Shown in pieces: positions 8,638 to 17,320 of a DNA stretch of 59,713 nucleotides. The notes beneath the pieces were generated by a model. That model did not search any database. It saw only the letters and a program-made list of their open reading frames with translations, and had not been told where the DNA came from. Both the position numbers and the translations under genes were made by a program. Within the stretch, counting starts at the first letter, position 1; each line of letters starts with the position of its first letter. Where the stretch lies: assembly GCA_016931415.1 (NCBI GenBank), contig JAFGEW010000030.1, positions 1 through 59,713 of the forward strand, given 5' to 3'. This DNA comes from Verrucomicrobiota bacterium (GTDB lineage Bacteria > Auribacterota > JABMQX01 > JAFGEW01).

Positions 8638-9828
8638 ATGGAGACACAGAACCAGAGACGCGGCATCCCCGCGAGGGACACGAAACGTACACAGACGTGG
8701 CGTTCAGCAGTGGGTCTGGCGGCCATTGTGGCTTTGGCCGTCGCAGGCGTTGCGCTTGTTGGCTGCGGCGAGAAGGCGTCACAGGACAATGGGAGAGACA
8801 CGACGAAGAGCAGCACGAAGAAGAGCGACCCGGTAGACGACGTCAAGGCGAAGGAGCGCGGGCCATTCGAGATGCCCATCGTTGTCGTGAAGTACTTCCC
8901 GCTCAAAGACGGCGAGATCGACTTCGGTGTCACGCGCGAGTTCCGCGGCACGCTGGATGCGGCGCGCAAGCACACCGACTCAATCACAGCCGACGTGATC
9001 ACCGCCCTCGAACAGGGCTCGCGCTACCACGCCTACAGCAACCCGAACGCCACGCCGAGCATGGACTACACCGTGCTTCAGACCTACGAGTACTTGGAGT
9101 CAATGCCGACCGTCGAGAAACGCGGGCACACCGTCCCGTTCCCCGATTACGCCAGGATCATGGAGCGTATAGACGCCCGGTCCTGGGTCGAGGAGAAGGG
9201 CGTCAAGGAGATCTGGATCTTCGGCTATCACGGCACCATCGGCCTGTGGGAATCGAACATGTCGAGCCCGTACGGCGACATCAGCAACAGCGACCGCGAC
9301 CCCAAAGACTTGCCTGTGTTCAAGAAAACCTACACGGTGTATCACTACAACTACGGCCGGGGCCGCAACGAAGCGCTCGAAAACCACATACACCAGATCG
9401 AACACGTGCTCAACTTCATCGGCGACCGCGACGTGACGCCGCAGGATCAGTGGGCCTCGCTGCTGTTCTGGGGCAAGTTCGTCGGCAGCGACATCTCGCA
9501 CAAGATGATTCCCACCGAGCAGGGGTTCTACCGCTGCGGTTGGGCCCACTATCCGCCCAATGCCGAGAGCGACTACGACTGGCGCAATGAGCGCGTCGTC
9601 ATGTCCGACATCGAGGACTGGAAGCCGGACGGCTCGGGCGAGAAGAAGCCGGTCACCTCGGCGATGTGGGATGGCGACAGCTACAAGTGGTTCATCTACT
9701 GGATGCAGAGCATCCCGGGCATGGATAACGGCTTGACCTACAACGGCAAGCCGCTTCGCAACTGGTGGCTGTTCGTCGCCGACTTCGACACCGCCATGGC
9801 GAACAAGATGAAGCTCGTTGCCGAGTGA
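8638..9828 (+). CDS. Hypothetical lipoprotein
   Basis: 396 aa, ATG 8638 behind GAGGAAGGGGG. A long basic n-region (about 20 residues) is followed by a hydrophobic helix and lipobox LVGC with Cys43, then a low-complexity Ser/Thr/Lys linker, so it should be lipid-anchored. The main domain starts near residue 75 (PIVVVKYFPLKDGEIDF) and includes VKEIWIFGYHGTIGLWESN, YHYNYGRGRNEALENHIHQ, WASLLFWGKFVG and a tryptophan-rich C terminus. The HIHQIEH stretch could bind metal. I do not recognise a characterised family. The conserved-looking WIFGYHG and RNEALENHIHQ blocks suggest an enzyme-like secreted domain. Confidence 0.75.
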   Translation: METQNQRRGIPARDTKRTQTWRSAVGLAAIVALAVAGVALVGCGEKASQDNGRDTTKSSTKKSDPVDDVKAKERGPFEMPIVVVKYFPLKDGEIDFGVTREFRGTLDAARKHTDSITADVITALEQGSRYHAYSNPNATPSMDYTVLQTYEYLESMPTVEKRGHTVPFPDYARIMERIDARSWVEEKGVKEIWIFGYHGTIGLWESNMSSPYGDISNSDRDPKDLPVFKKTYTVYHYNYGRGRNEALENHIHQIEHVLNFIGDRDVTPQDQWASLLFWGKFVGSDISHKMIPTEQGFYRCGWAHYPPNAESDYDWRNERVVMSDIEDWKPDGSGEKKPVTSAMWDGDSYKWFIYWMQSIPGMDNGLTYNGKPLRNWWLFVADFDTAMANKMKLVAE

Positions 9829-9889
9829 TCGCCGGCCGAGGCGGGCCGCTGCATCCAGGATCCGACAGGAGGAGGGTTGCCAGAACACC

Positions 9890-11269
9890 GTGACGCTTGA
9901 GCTCTTCGACAGCCACAATCACCTCTATCTCGAGAGGTTCGACGAGGACCGCGAGGCGGTGATCGAACGGGCGGGCGCGTCGGGCGTGGTCGGGATGGTG
10001 TGCGTCTCGGAGAATGCCGCAACGGGGCGCCGCTGCCTCGATCTGGCCAACGCGCATCCGGAGATCTGGGCCGCCGTCGGCCTGCACCCGCACGAGGCGA
10101 AGGCGGACTCCGCCGCGCACCTTGATGAGACCCGGGCGCTCGCGCGGGAGTCGCGCGTGGTGGCTATCGGCGAGATCGGCCTCGATTACTACTACGACCA
10201 CTCGCCGCGCGACGTGCAGTGCGACGTGTTCCGCCGCTACCTGCGGCTCGCGCACGAGGTGGGCAAGCCGATCATCGTCCACTGCCGCGACGCCTTCGAT
10301 GATTGCCGGCGCATCCTTCAAGAGGAGCAGCGGGGCCATCACCTGGGCGTGATGCACTGCTACACGGGGACAGCCGAGCAGGCCGTGCCGTTCCTCGATC
10401 TGGGGCTCTCCATCTCGTTCGCGGGGCCGGTCACGTTCAAGAACGCCCGGCAGGCGATCGAGGCGGCACAGGCGATCAAGATCGAGCGAATGCTCGTTGA
10501 GACCGACGCGCCGTTCCTCGCGCCGCAACGCGTGCGCGGCGCGCGCTGCGAGCCAGCCCATGTGCTCGACGTGGCGCAGAAGATCGGCGAGGTCAAGGGG
10601 CTAAGCGTCGAGGATGTGGGGCGCATCACGACGCGCAACGCGCGGCGTCTTTTCGGCCTCGGGCTCGCCGAGCATGAGACGATCGCCTATCCCATCCGCA
10701 ACTCGCTCTATCTCAACGTGACCAACCGCTGCACGAACGCGTGCATCTTCTGCGCCCGCGCACGCGATCCGGTGGTCAAGGGCCACAACCTGCGGCTTGA
10801 GCACGAGCCCGGCGCGGCGGAGATCGTCGCCGCCGTGGAGGACCCAAAGGCGTACAAGGAGATCGTCTTCTGCGGCTACGGCGAGCCGCTCATCCGGCTC
10901 GACGTGGTCAAGGAGGTCGCTGCGATGCTGCGCGCGCGTGGCGCAAGGCGGATCCGCATCAACACAAACGGCCAGGCCAACCTCGTGCACGGCCGCAACG
11001 TGCTACCCGAACTGGCGGCGTTCGTCGACGAGATCAGCATCAGCCTCAACGCACCGAGCGAGGCCGAATATGCGCGCCTGTGCCGGTCCGAGTTCGGCAC
11101 ACGCGCCTTCGAGGCGGTCAAGGAATTCATCCGCGAGGCGACCAAGCGCATTCCGACGGTGACCGCCACGGTCGTCGCCGTACCGGGGCTCGACATCGAG
11201 GCCTGCCGCGCGCTCGCTGAAGAACTGGGTGCACAATTCCGCGTCCGCCCATACAATGAGGTCGGATGA
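9890..11269 (+). CDS. TatD family metallo-hydrolase fused to a radical SAM domain
   Basis: A 459-aa two-domain protein. I chose GTG 9890 because AGGAGGAGG lies upstream and the protein then begins at the first TatD strand. Residues 1 to about 260 are TatD-like: DSHNHL, AAVGLHPHEA, AIGEIGLDYYY, IIVHCRDAF, MHCYTG and VETDAPFLAP, which supply the metal-binding His, Glu and Asp. After a linker, residues about 275-459 form a radical SAM domain with NRCTNACIFCAR (CX3CX2C for the 4Fe-4S cluster) and VFCGYGEPL. The second half matches the TatD-associated radical SAM family, normally encoded as a separate neighbouring gene. The product of the radical SAM half is unknown. Confidence 0.9.
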   Translation: MTLELFDSHNHLYLERFDEDREAVIERAGASGVVGMVCVSENAATGRRCLDLANAHPEIWAAVGLHPHEAKADSAAHLDETRALARESRVVAIGEIGLDYYYDHSPRDVQCDVFRRYLRLAHEVGKPIIVHCRDAFDDCRRILQEEQRGHHLGVMHCYTGTAEQAVPFLDLGLSISFAGPVTFKNARQAIEAAQAIKIERMLVETDAPFLAPQRVRGARCEPAHVLDVAQKIGEVKGLSVEDVGRITTRNARRLFGLGLAEHETIAYPIRNSLYLNVTNRCTNACIFCARARDPVVKGHNLRLEHEPGAAEIVAAVEDPKAYKEIVFCGYGEPLIRLDVVKEVAAMLRARGARRIRINTNGQANLVHGRNVLPELAAFVDEISISLNAPSEAEYARLCRSEFGTRAFEAVKEFIREATKRIPTVTATVVAVPGLDIEACRALAEELGAQFRVRPYNEVG

Positions 11270-11329
11270 GACGGACCTTACGCAAAGGCGCACGAGGAAG
11301 CGCGTGCGCGCAAAGGCCGCAGAGGAAGA

Positions 11330-12538
11330 ATGAGTGACGAGTTGCGACAGCGTGCTGACGAGATCCGAGGGCTGTTCCGCGAGTGGTTCGGCGCCGAGCC
11401 GGAGGTGACGGTTCAGGCACCGGGGCGCGTCAACCTCATCGGTGAGCACACCGACTACAACGACGGCTTCGTATTCCCGATGGCCATCGAGCGGAGCATC
11501 ATGATCTGCGGCCGGCGCCGGAACGACGCCCGGCTCGTCATGCACCAGCCGGCGATGGCGTCAATGCACGGCTCGACGGCCGAGGCGTCCCTCGAAGACA
11601 TCGTTAAGGACCCGAAGCACCGTTGGGCCAACTATATCCTTGGTGTGGCACGCGAGTTGCTAAAACTGGGCTGTTCGCTCTGCGGCGCCGAACTGGTGAT
11701 CGCGGGCAACGTGCCGATCGGCTCGGGGCTGAGCTCGTCGGCGGCGATCGAGGTGGCGACCGCGACGTTCTTCGAGGCGCTGTGCGGCCTGGAGATCGCG
11801 CCGAAAGAGGTGGCGTTGCTCTGCCAGCGGGCCGAGAATCAGTTTGTCGGCGTGAACTGCGGCATCATGGACATGTTCATCTCAACGCTGGGCCATGAGG
11901 GGCACGCGCTCATGATCGATTGTCGCAGCCTCGAGTACACGCAGGTGCCGTTCGACGATCCTGACGTGCACGTTGTGGTGGCCGACACCGGGGTGCGTCG
12001 TGGGCTTGTGAGCAGTGAGTACAACGTGCGCCGCGCCGAGTGCGAACAAGGCGCGCGTCTCATCGGCAAGGCGCTCGGGAAGCCCGTGGCGGCGCTCCGC
12101 GACGTGTGCGGGGCCGGGTTTCGGCGCGTCGAGGCCGAGTTGGCGGACCCCGTGCGCAAACGGTGCCGCCACGTGGTGACCGAGAACGAACGCGTCGTAC
12201 AGAGTGTCGCCGCGCTCGAGGCCGGCGACTGGAGATGCTTTGGGCGACTGCTCAACGAGTCGCACGTGAGCCTGCGCGACGATTACGAAGTGAGCTGCGA
12301 CGCGCTCAACCTGATGACCGACTTGTTGCGCCAGCAGGACGGCGTACTCGGCGCCCGCATGACAGGTGCCGGATTCGGCGGGTGCGCCATCGGCGTGTTT
12401 CGTGGAGTGGATGATCCGGCCGTGCAGGCAACGTGCGCACACGTCGCGGCGCGCTACCGCGAGCGTACAGGCGTCGAACCGAGCTTGTTCCCGACGCGGG
12501 CGGCAGCGGGCGCAGGCGTCGTGAGGACGGAGACATAG
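11330..12538 (+). CDS. galK: Galactokinase
   Basis: 402-aa GHMP kinase phosphorylating galactose at C1 in the Leloir pathway. Signature blocks are PGRVNLIGEHTDYNDGFVFP (galactokinase signature and sugar site), VPIGSGLSSSAAIEVATA (ATP-binding GHMP loop), NCGIMDMFIS with the catalytic-base Asp, and MTGAGFGGCAIG near the C terminus. Length is close to the family norm. It starts at ATG 11330 behind AGAGGAAGA. No galT or galE is adjacent; the next gene, 12 bp on, is a GT39-like membrane protein. Confidence 0.93.
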   Translation: MSDELRQRADEIRGLFREWFGAEPEVTVQAPGRVNLIGEHTDYNDGFVFPMAIERSIMICGRRRNDARLVMHQPAMASMHGSTAEASLEDIVKDPKHRWANYILGVARELLKLGCSLCGAELVIAGNVPIGSGLSSSAAIEVATATFFEALCGLEIAPKEVALLCQRAENQFVGVNCGIMDMFISTLGHEGHALMIDCRSLEYTQVPFDDPDVHVVVADTGVRRGLVSSEYNVRRAECEQGARLIGKALGKPVAALRDVCGAGFRRVEAELADPVRKRCRHVVTENERVVQSVAALEAGDWRCFGRLLNESHVSLRDDYEVSCDALNLMTDLLRQQDGVLGARMTGAGFGGCAIGVFRGVDDPAVQATCAHVAARYRERTGVEPSLFPTRAAAGAGVVRTET

Positions 12539-12550
12539 AGGCACCCCGCC

Positions 12551-14356
12551 ATGACCGACAAGAGCGCCAGACACGTCGATGACCAGCCGAAAGGGACCAA
12601 GCACTATACGGTCCGCATCGACGAAATCGGGATCATGGCGGCCAAGGTATTCGTCTGGGCGGTGCTCGTCGGCTTAGCCGTATTCTACTTCTGGTACAAG
12701 TACACCGAGCGGCTCGGAGTCGCCTCGCCCGAGGCGTTCGAGTTCGCGCAGATCGCGCGCAACAACCTGCGCGGCGAGTGGTTTCAGACCGACGTGATCC
12801 GGCCCATCGGCCTGTGGCTCAACCCCGATGTGCATCATCATCCTGATCTTTTCCATCCGCCTGCCTACTCCGTGGCGCTTGCCGGGGTGATGAAGATCTT
12901 CGGAGTGCACCATCGGGCGATGCTCTGGGGCAGCGTGGTCTTCTATGTGCTCACGATACCGGTGCTTTACTTTGCCGTGCGCTCGATGTACAGCCGGCGG
13001 GTGGCGCGGCTGTCTTTGTTTTTCTACGCCATTATGCCGGCCGTCGGTATCGCCGCCGTCAGCGGCACGCCGGCGATGCTGGCGGTCTTCTTGGTCACCT
13101 CGTTTTTCGCGCTCCTCTCGATCGTCCGCGAGAAGCGCTATCTCGCCACCGTCGCGGCGGGGCTCGCGTTGGCGGCGTGCGCGCTCACGGCGACACGCTA
13201 TGTGTTTCTCGTCGTACCCGGAGTGGCGTTCCTCGTACTCACGCTCAAGCGCCGTGCCTGGGTGCACGTGCCGATCCTGCTCGTGGTGGCCACGCTCGGC
13301 CTGCTGCCGTGGGCACTACGCAACGCGCAGCTCACGGGCAGCCCCTGGGCGCCGATGGAGTGGACAGCGTCCTACCAGCTCTCCGAGGAGAGCAAGCACC
13401 GCGCGGTGAGCGAGATGCGCGCCACGCTGGCCTCCTCGCACGAGATCGAGCATTCGTTCTCGCCCGAGGCGCTCGAGATTACGCTGCTCGGCAAGGAAGG
13501 CGCCCGGGCGCTGGCGCGCAACCTGCGGCTCGGCCTCGGTGACTTGGTGCGCTATGGCGGGCAGAGCATTCTGATCGTGCTGTGCGTAGCGGGCGTGCTG
13601 GTTCGGGCCGAGAAGCACCAGACCGAGTGGCTGCGCATCGTGTTGTACGGGGCGGTATTCATCGAGCTCATCTACGGGGCGGTGGCCCGGCCCGACAGCT
13701 TCCTGCTCTTGCCGTTCGTTCCCTTGATGCTCGTGATCGGCACAGCAACGATGCTCGAGCTCATCAGGCGGCTCGGCTACACGCAGCCGATCTCGCGATT
13801 TGCGCTCATTGCCGTCGGGCTCACCTTGGCCGTGCTCCAGATGCTCGTCGCGACCAATCCGGCCGAGGCGTTCACCGAGACCGACCGCGAGCGCTACATC
13901 ACGTGCTGGGCGCTTGACAACGTGTTGCGCGAAACGCCCGGACCCAACGCCGTGGTGCTGAGCAATGTGCCCTGGCACACAGCGTGGTACCTTGACCGGC
14001 CTTCGATCTGGCTGCCGCCCAGCTACGACGATTTGATGCGGCTCCGGATGCAGACGGGTGAGGAGTTCACCCTCGCGTTCCTGGCACGCTATGCGCTCGA
14101 CGAGCGAGCGTCGTCGCACACGATCTGGGAAGAGGGCGCGGAACGCGGCCGCATGCCGGACAGCTTCGGCTTGGGCTACTTCTACCCGCCGGCGCGCCAG
14201 CAGGAAGGGACGTTCTCGGCCTACATTTCCGCCCAGCGATTCGAGCAGCTCCTGCGCCAGGCGCGGACCCGGGAAGAAAGCACGGAGCCGGCTGGAGACG
14301 ACACACGTTCTAGAGAAGAAAAACCGCCGGCGAGCCCGGCGAATAAGAGGGATTGA
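12551..14356 (+). CDS. GT39/ArnT-like membrane glycosyltransferase family protein
   Basis: A 601-aa integral membrane protein: cytoplasmic N terminus of about 45 residues, first membrane helix around 34-50, and at least ten hydrophobic segments to about residue 440, then a soluble C-terminal part of about 160 residues. The first luminal loop after helix 1 contains the EFAQIARNN region and DLFHPPAYSVALAG. This resembles GT-C enzymes that use polyprenyl-phosphate sugars. The stop overlaps the exosortase start (TGATG), so the two are translationally coupled. The C-terminal 40 residues are charged and low-complexity. The sugar donor and acceptor are unknown; acting on the exported polysaccharide or on exosortase substrates is inference. 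Confidence 0.75.
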   Translation: MTDKSARHVDDQPKGTKHYTVRIDEIGIMAAKVFVWAVLVGLAVFYFWYKYTERLGVASPEAFEFAQIARNNLRGEWFQTDVIRPIGLWLNPDVHHHPDLFHPPAYSVALAGVMKIFGVHHRAMLWGSVVFYVLTIPVLYFAVRSMYSRRVARLSLFFYAIMPAVGIAAVSGTPAMLAVFLVTSFFALLSIVREKRYLATVAAGLALAACALTATRYVFLVVPGVAFLVLTLKRRAWVHVPILLVVATLGLLPWALRNAQLTGSPWAPMEWTASYQLSEESKHRAVSEMRATLASSHEIEHSFSPEALEITLLGKEGARALARNLRLGLGDLVRYGGQSILIVLCVAGVLVRAEKHQTEWLRIVLYGAVFIELIYGAVARPDSFLLLPFVPLMLVIGTATMLELIRRLGYTQPISRFALIAVGLTLAVLQMLVATNPAEAFTETDRERYITCWALDNVLRETPGPNAVVLSNVPWHTAWYLDRPSIWLPPSYDDLMRLRMQTGEEFTLAFLARYALDERASSHTIWEEGAERGRMPDSFGLGYFYPPARQQEGTFSAYISAQRFEQLLRQARTREESTEPAGDDTRSREEKPPASPANKRD

Positions 14357-15612
14357 TGGACTTGGCGGTACACAGGAGACAGCCGGACCGAACAGGCTAC
14401 GTCCTGATGGGCGTGCTGCTGGCGATGTTGGCCGTCTCTTTCTACGAGCAGTGGTATTGGTGCTCCGAGTCGTGGTTCCGCATGGGCCTCCTCGGCGAGG
14501 GCGATAACGCTGGCTACTCGCCTGGGCCGCTCGTGCCCATCCTGGTACTGCTCATGCTGAGCACCCGGCTGCGCCGGGTCACGCCGACGCCGGAGCTGGC
14601 CAAGGAAGACCTGTTCCACGCCGCTTACATGAAGCTGATCCACCCGGTTGTGGTGCGCGTGGTCGCCTTCTGGCAGAGCTTCCGCGGCGCAAAGAGTAAC
14701 GCCGAGGAGCTTCAGAAGCTCGCCTACGGCAGGCGCGCCGTCGCGGTCTGGGTCGTCTGGCTCCTGCTCGCAGCGCTCACGGCAGTCACGCTCAGCTCCG
14801 AGCCAAGCGGCGTTACCGCAAAACCGCCATACGAGCTGTCGCGTCCAGGTTGGATGCTTCTGTTCGTTGAGATCGTGCTGTTCGGTGCGGCCGTTATGTA
14901 TGTGGCATGGCGCCTCTTCCGAGGTGACGCAGAGACCGTGGCGGCGGCACGCCACCCAGGCCACGTCGTAGCTGGCGCGATCATCCTCGTCGGGTCGTTG
15001 CTCGCGCATTTCGGGGCGGTACGCGGGCTGATGCCACAGGTCTCGATTGTTGCCTTCATGGGATCTCTGATTGGGTTGCTCTGGATGCTCTACGGGTGGC
15101 GCGTGGTGCGGGTACTTGTGTTCCCACTCTTGTTCATGGTGCTGACGATTCCGATGGACTGGGTCGAGATGCATGTCGGCCTGCCCGCCCAGATCTTCGC
15201 CACGAAGTACTCCGTGGCCATCATGCAGTTCATCGGTCTCAACGTCGAGATTGTCGGGCGCACGGCCTTCGACGTCATCCGGGCCGGCCAGCACGTGGAC
15301 TTCAAGGTTGACGCCCCGTGCAGCGGGCTTAAGTCCCTCGTGGCGCTCACGGCAATCTCGGCCACATACGGTTACCTGACGCAGAAGACCACGCTGAAGG
15401 TGGTCATCATCATGGCGTGCGGGCCATTCTTGGCAATCATCACGAACATCATCCGGCTCGTCGCCGTCGGTGTCACGGCACACTTCTTCGATCGCACCGC
15501 AGCGATGTGGGTCCACGACCACGCGCTGCCGATCTATATCTTGGCCATTCTGTTCCTGATGTTGATTGACAAGGCGTTGAACTCGAAATGGCTCAAAATC
15601 GAAGACTTCTGA
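14356..15612 (+). CDS. Exosortase (PEP-CTERM processing transpeptidase)
   Basis: A 418-aa polytopic membrane protein. ATG 14356 overlaps the preceding stop. It has the N-terminal YSPGPLVPIL motif of exosortases and the proposed catalytic residues: Cys322 in APCSGLKSL, Arg367 in NIIRLV and a His (387 or 389) in WVHDHALP. By family knowledge, exosortases cut PEP-CTERM tails at the membrane and attach the protein to a surface acceptor. It is longer than minimal exosortases: a hydrophilic stretch (about 75-130) and extra helices precede the core. An EpsI-like gene overlaps its 3' end by 25 bp, the usual partner arrangement. Candidate substrates in this window lie at 3223-4131 and 39379-40008. Confidence 0.92.
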   Translation: MDLAVHRRQPDRTGYVLMGVLLAMLAVSFYEQWYWCSESWFRMGLLGEGDNAGYSPGPLVPILVLLMLSTRLRRVTPTPELAKEDLFHAAYMKLIHPVVVRVVAFWQSFRGAKSNAEELQKLAYGRRAVAVWVVWLLLAALTAVTLSSEPSGVTAKPPYELSRPGWMLLFVEIVLFGAAVMYVAWRLFRGDAETVAAARHPGHVVAGAIILVGSLLAHFGAVRGLMPQVSIVAFMGSLIGLLWMLYGWRVVRVLVFPLLFMVLTIPMDWVEMHVGLPAQIFATKYSVAIMQFIGLNVEIVGRTAFDVIRAGQHVDFKVDAPCSGLKSLVALTAISATYGYLTQKTTLKVVIIMACGPFLAIITNIIRLVAVGVTAHFFDRTAAMWVHDHALPIYILAILFLMLIDKALNSKWLKIEDF

Positions 15613-16493
15613 TCGCCATCGCTCTCGTCGCCGCATTCGGCCTGGTGCTCCAGTTCGGATTCCGGAACGTGCACCTCAACAACGAGGTGTACTACTCGTC
15701 GGCGCCCGATGAGCTACCTGGGTTTGTGGCTGTCGAGATGTACGTCTGCCCCGAGTGCGAGGCGGAGATTCGCACAGCGTGGGCGGCCCGGCACGATACG
15801 AGCTCCCAGAACAAGCTGCCCGAAGGCATGTCGCTTGCCTATGAAGAACCGACCGAGGACGGCTTCTGCCGGTTCCACTCCGGCACGAGGCTCGAGGCCA
15901 GGAGAGACCTCCCGATCGAACCAGGCGTCATCACAGGACTACCCGCGCAGACCGAGTTCATCAATCGCCGCTACGTCGAGAGAGACAGGAATAGGACCAG
16001 CGTCGATTCGATCCACCTCACTATCGTGATCAGCCAACGCGACCGGCGCAGCATCCACCGGCCCGAGAGCTGCCTCTACTCGCAAGGCTGGAACCAGACG
16101 GTCCCGCCAACAGAAATGAACGTTCCTTGTTCAGGCCGACCGAACAACGAGATCAGGGTTCGGAAGCTCCTCATGGAGCAAACCGTCAAAACCAGAAGCG
16201 GCCAACCGGCGCTGCTGCACCTTGTTGTGAATACCTGGTACGCGGCTCCGCCCGACCGGGTCACCCCAACGGAACTCAACTACCTGCTGCAGATGTTCTA
16301 CGACCGCCTGTTCAACGGGATCAATTATCGGTGGTCGTCCGTGCTGATCTCCTCAAGAGCGTTCCCAGGCGAGGACAAGGACAGGGCGGCGGGCCGGCTC
16401 AAGCAGTTCGTTCAGGAGTTCTCGGAGTGGGCCGAAGCCGAACGTCACGACGCGGAACGGGCGAACGAATTGGAGGGCGGCGGCGCAAATTAA
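15588..16493 (+). CDS. EpsI-like exosortase-associated protein
   Basis: 301 aa, one N-terminal membrane segment (LLIAIALVAAFGLVLQF) and a periplasmic remainder. The block RRSIHRPESCLYSQGWNQ, followed later by LLHLVVNTWY and a terminal PGEDKDRAAGRLKQF segment, matches the EpsI/DUF3485 pattern found fused to or next to exosortases. The start overlaps the exosortase gene by 25 bp. Between residues about 48 and 95 it has an insertion with CPEC and later CRFH, possibly metal-binding, that I do not associate with standard EpsI. It is probably the last gene of the GT39-exosortase-EpsI operon; a new promoter follows at 16587. Confidence 0.82.
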   Translation: MAQNRRLLIAIALVAAFGLVLQFGFRNVHLNNEVYYSSAPDELPGFVAVEMYVCPECEAEIRTAWAARHDTSSQNKLPEGMSLAYEEPTEDGFCRFHSGTRLEARRDLPIEPGVITGLPAQTEFINRRYVERDRNRTSVDSIHLTIVISQRDRRSIHRPESCLYSQGWNQTVPPTEMNVPCSGRPNNEIRVRKLLMEQTVKTRSGQPALLHLVVNTWYAAPPDRVTPTELNYLLQMFYDRLFNGINYRWSSVLISSRAFPGEDKDRAAGRLKQFVQEFSEWAEAERHDAERANELEGGGAN

Positions 16494-16586
16494 GGCACAT
16501 ATGACACCATCACTCACACATTTCTGGTGGGGTTCAGACCGCTTGTGGGAAGCGCTGGGACTTGCCCGATATCAGGAGTGTATGGG

Positions 16587-16615
16587 TTGACAATTCGGAA
16601 CCCTTGTGGTATAAA
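16587..16615 (+). promoter_or_regulatory. Strong sigma70-type promoter
   Basis: TTGACA (16587-16592), a 17-bp spacer and TATAAA (16610-16615), matching the consensus at 11 of 12 positions. It lies about 100 bp upstream of the secreted SLH-like protein gene at 16717 and should begin a new transcription unit covering some or all of 16717-27192. Confidence 0.78.
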
Positions 16616-16716
16616 TGGTGGTGTTTAGGGTGGATTGCGACATAGAGGTATCGGGGTAAGGATCGCGTGCTTCGGGTTGCGCCTTCCTTTTTCCCTCTGC
16701 GAGAAGGAGTCCTTCC

Positions 16717-17259
16717 GTGTTCAAACTGATTTGCCTGTTTCCAATGGTAGTGGTCTTAGCGATGTCCGCTGCGTTCGCGGCGGAGCCTGCCGCCAACGGC
16801 GATGAGGCGCCCGGGGATGCGGAGCAGCCGGTTGTTGAGGAGAAGCCGATGACGCAGGCCGAGTTGGCGGTCATCATCGTACGCATGCTTGGCCTTGAGA
16901 GCGAGATCGACAGGAGCATCGGCGGGAAGGCAACGTTCGACGTTCGTCCAGACATCTGGTACATGGCTCACATCAACTTCCTTCGCCGGATGGGCATCTA
17001 TCCGCTGCCGGACTGGGACCCCAACGCCGAGGTGACCAAAGAGGTGCTTGCCGTCGTGCTCGTGCAACTCCTTGGGCTGCTTGGCGAGGTAGAGGACCTA
17101 AACGTGCCGGGTGATTACGTTGCCGCGCTCGAGGCGCGAGACATTGAGCTGACCAACGTGCGGGATGTGCTCAGCGAGATCGACATCATCAATCCGGTCG
17201 TGCAGATTCCAATTGGCGGAATGTTCCAGGACAACCTGTCAACCACACGCGGACGGTAG
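16717..17259 (+). CDS. Secreted protein with SLH-like module (short paralogue)
   Basis: 180 aa, GTG 16717 behind GAGAAGGAG, with a signal peptide ending AAFAAEP. After an acidic linker, the rest is one module: TQAELAVIIVRMLGLESEI, FLRRMGIYPLPDWDP, TKEVLAVVLVQLLGLLGEV, then a tail ending FQDNLSTTRGR. The paired A-V-V-L-V-x-L-L-G-L helices recall S-layer homology domains, but the canonical TRAE motif is missing. The same module, including the Q-N-x-S-T-x-R-G end, closes the next gene (residues about 495-623). There is no PEP-CTERM tail or lipobox. Function unknown; placement between EpsI and the beta-barrel suggests a periplasmic or surface scaffold. Confidence 0.8.
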   Translation: MFKLICLFPMVVVLAMSAAFAAEPAANGDEAPGDAEQPVVEEKPMTQAELAVIIVRMLGLESEIDRSIGGKATFDVRPDIWYMAHINFLRRMGIYPLPDWDPNAEVTKEVLAVVLVQLLGLLGEVEDLNVPGDYVAALEARDIELTNVRDVLSEIDIINPVVQIPIGGMFQDNLSTTRGR

Positions 17260-17320
17260 TCCGCGCCGTGCCGGGCGCGAGGCGGGTCAAGAGGAACTGC
17301 TCGGGGGGGAGTGAGGGGTG

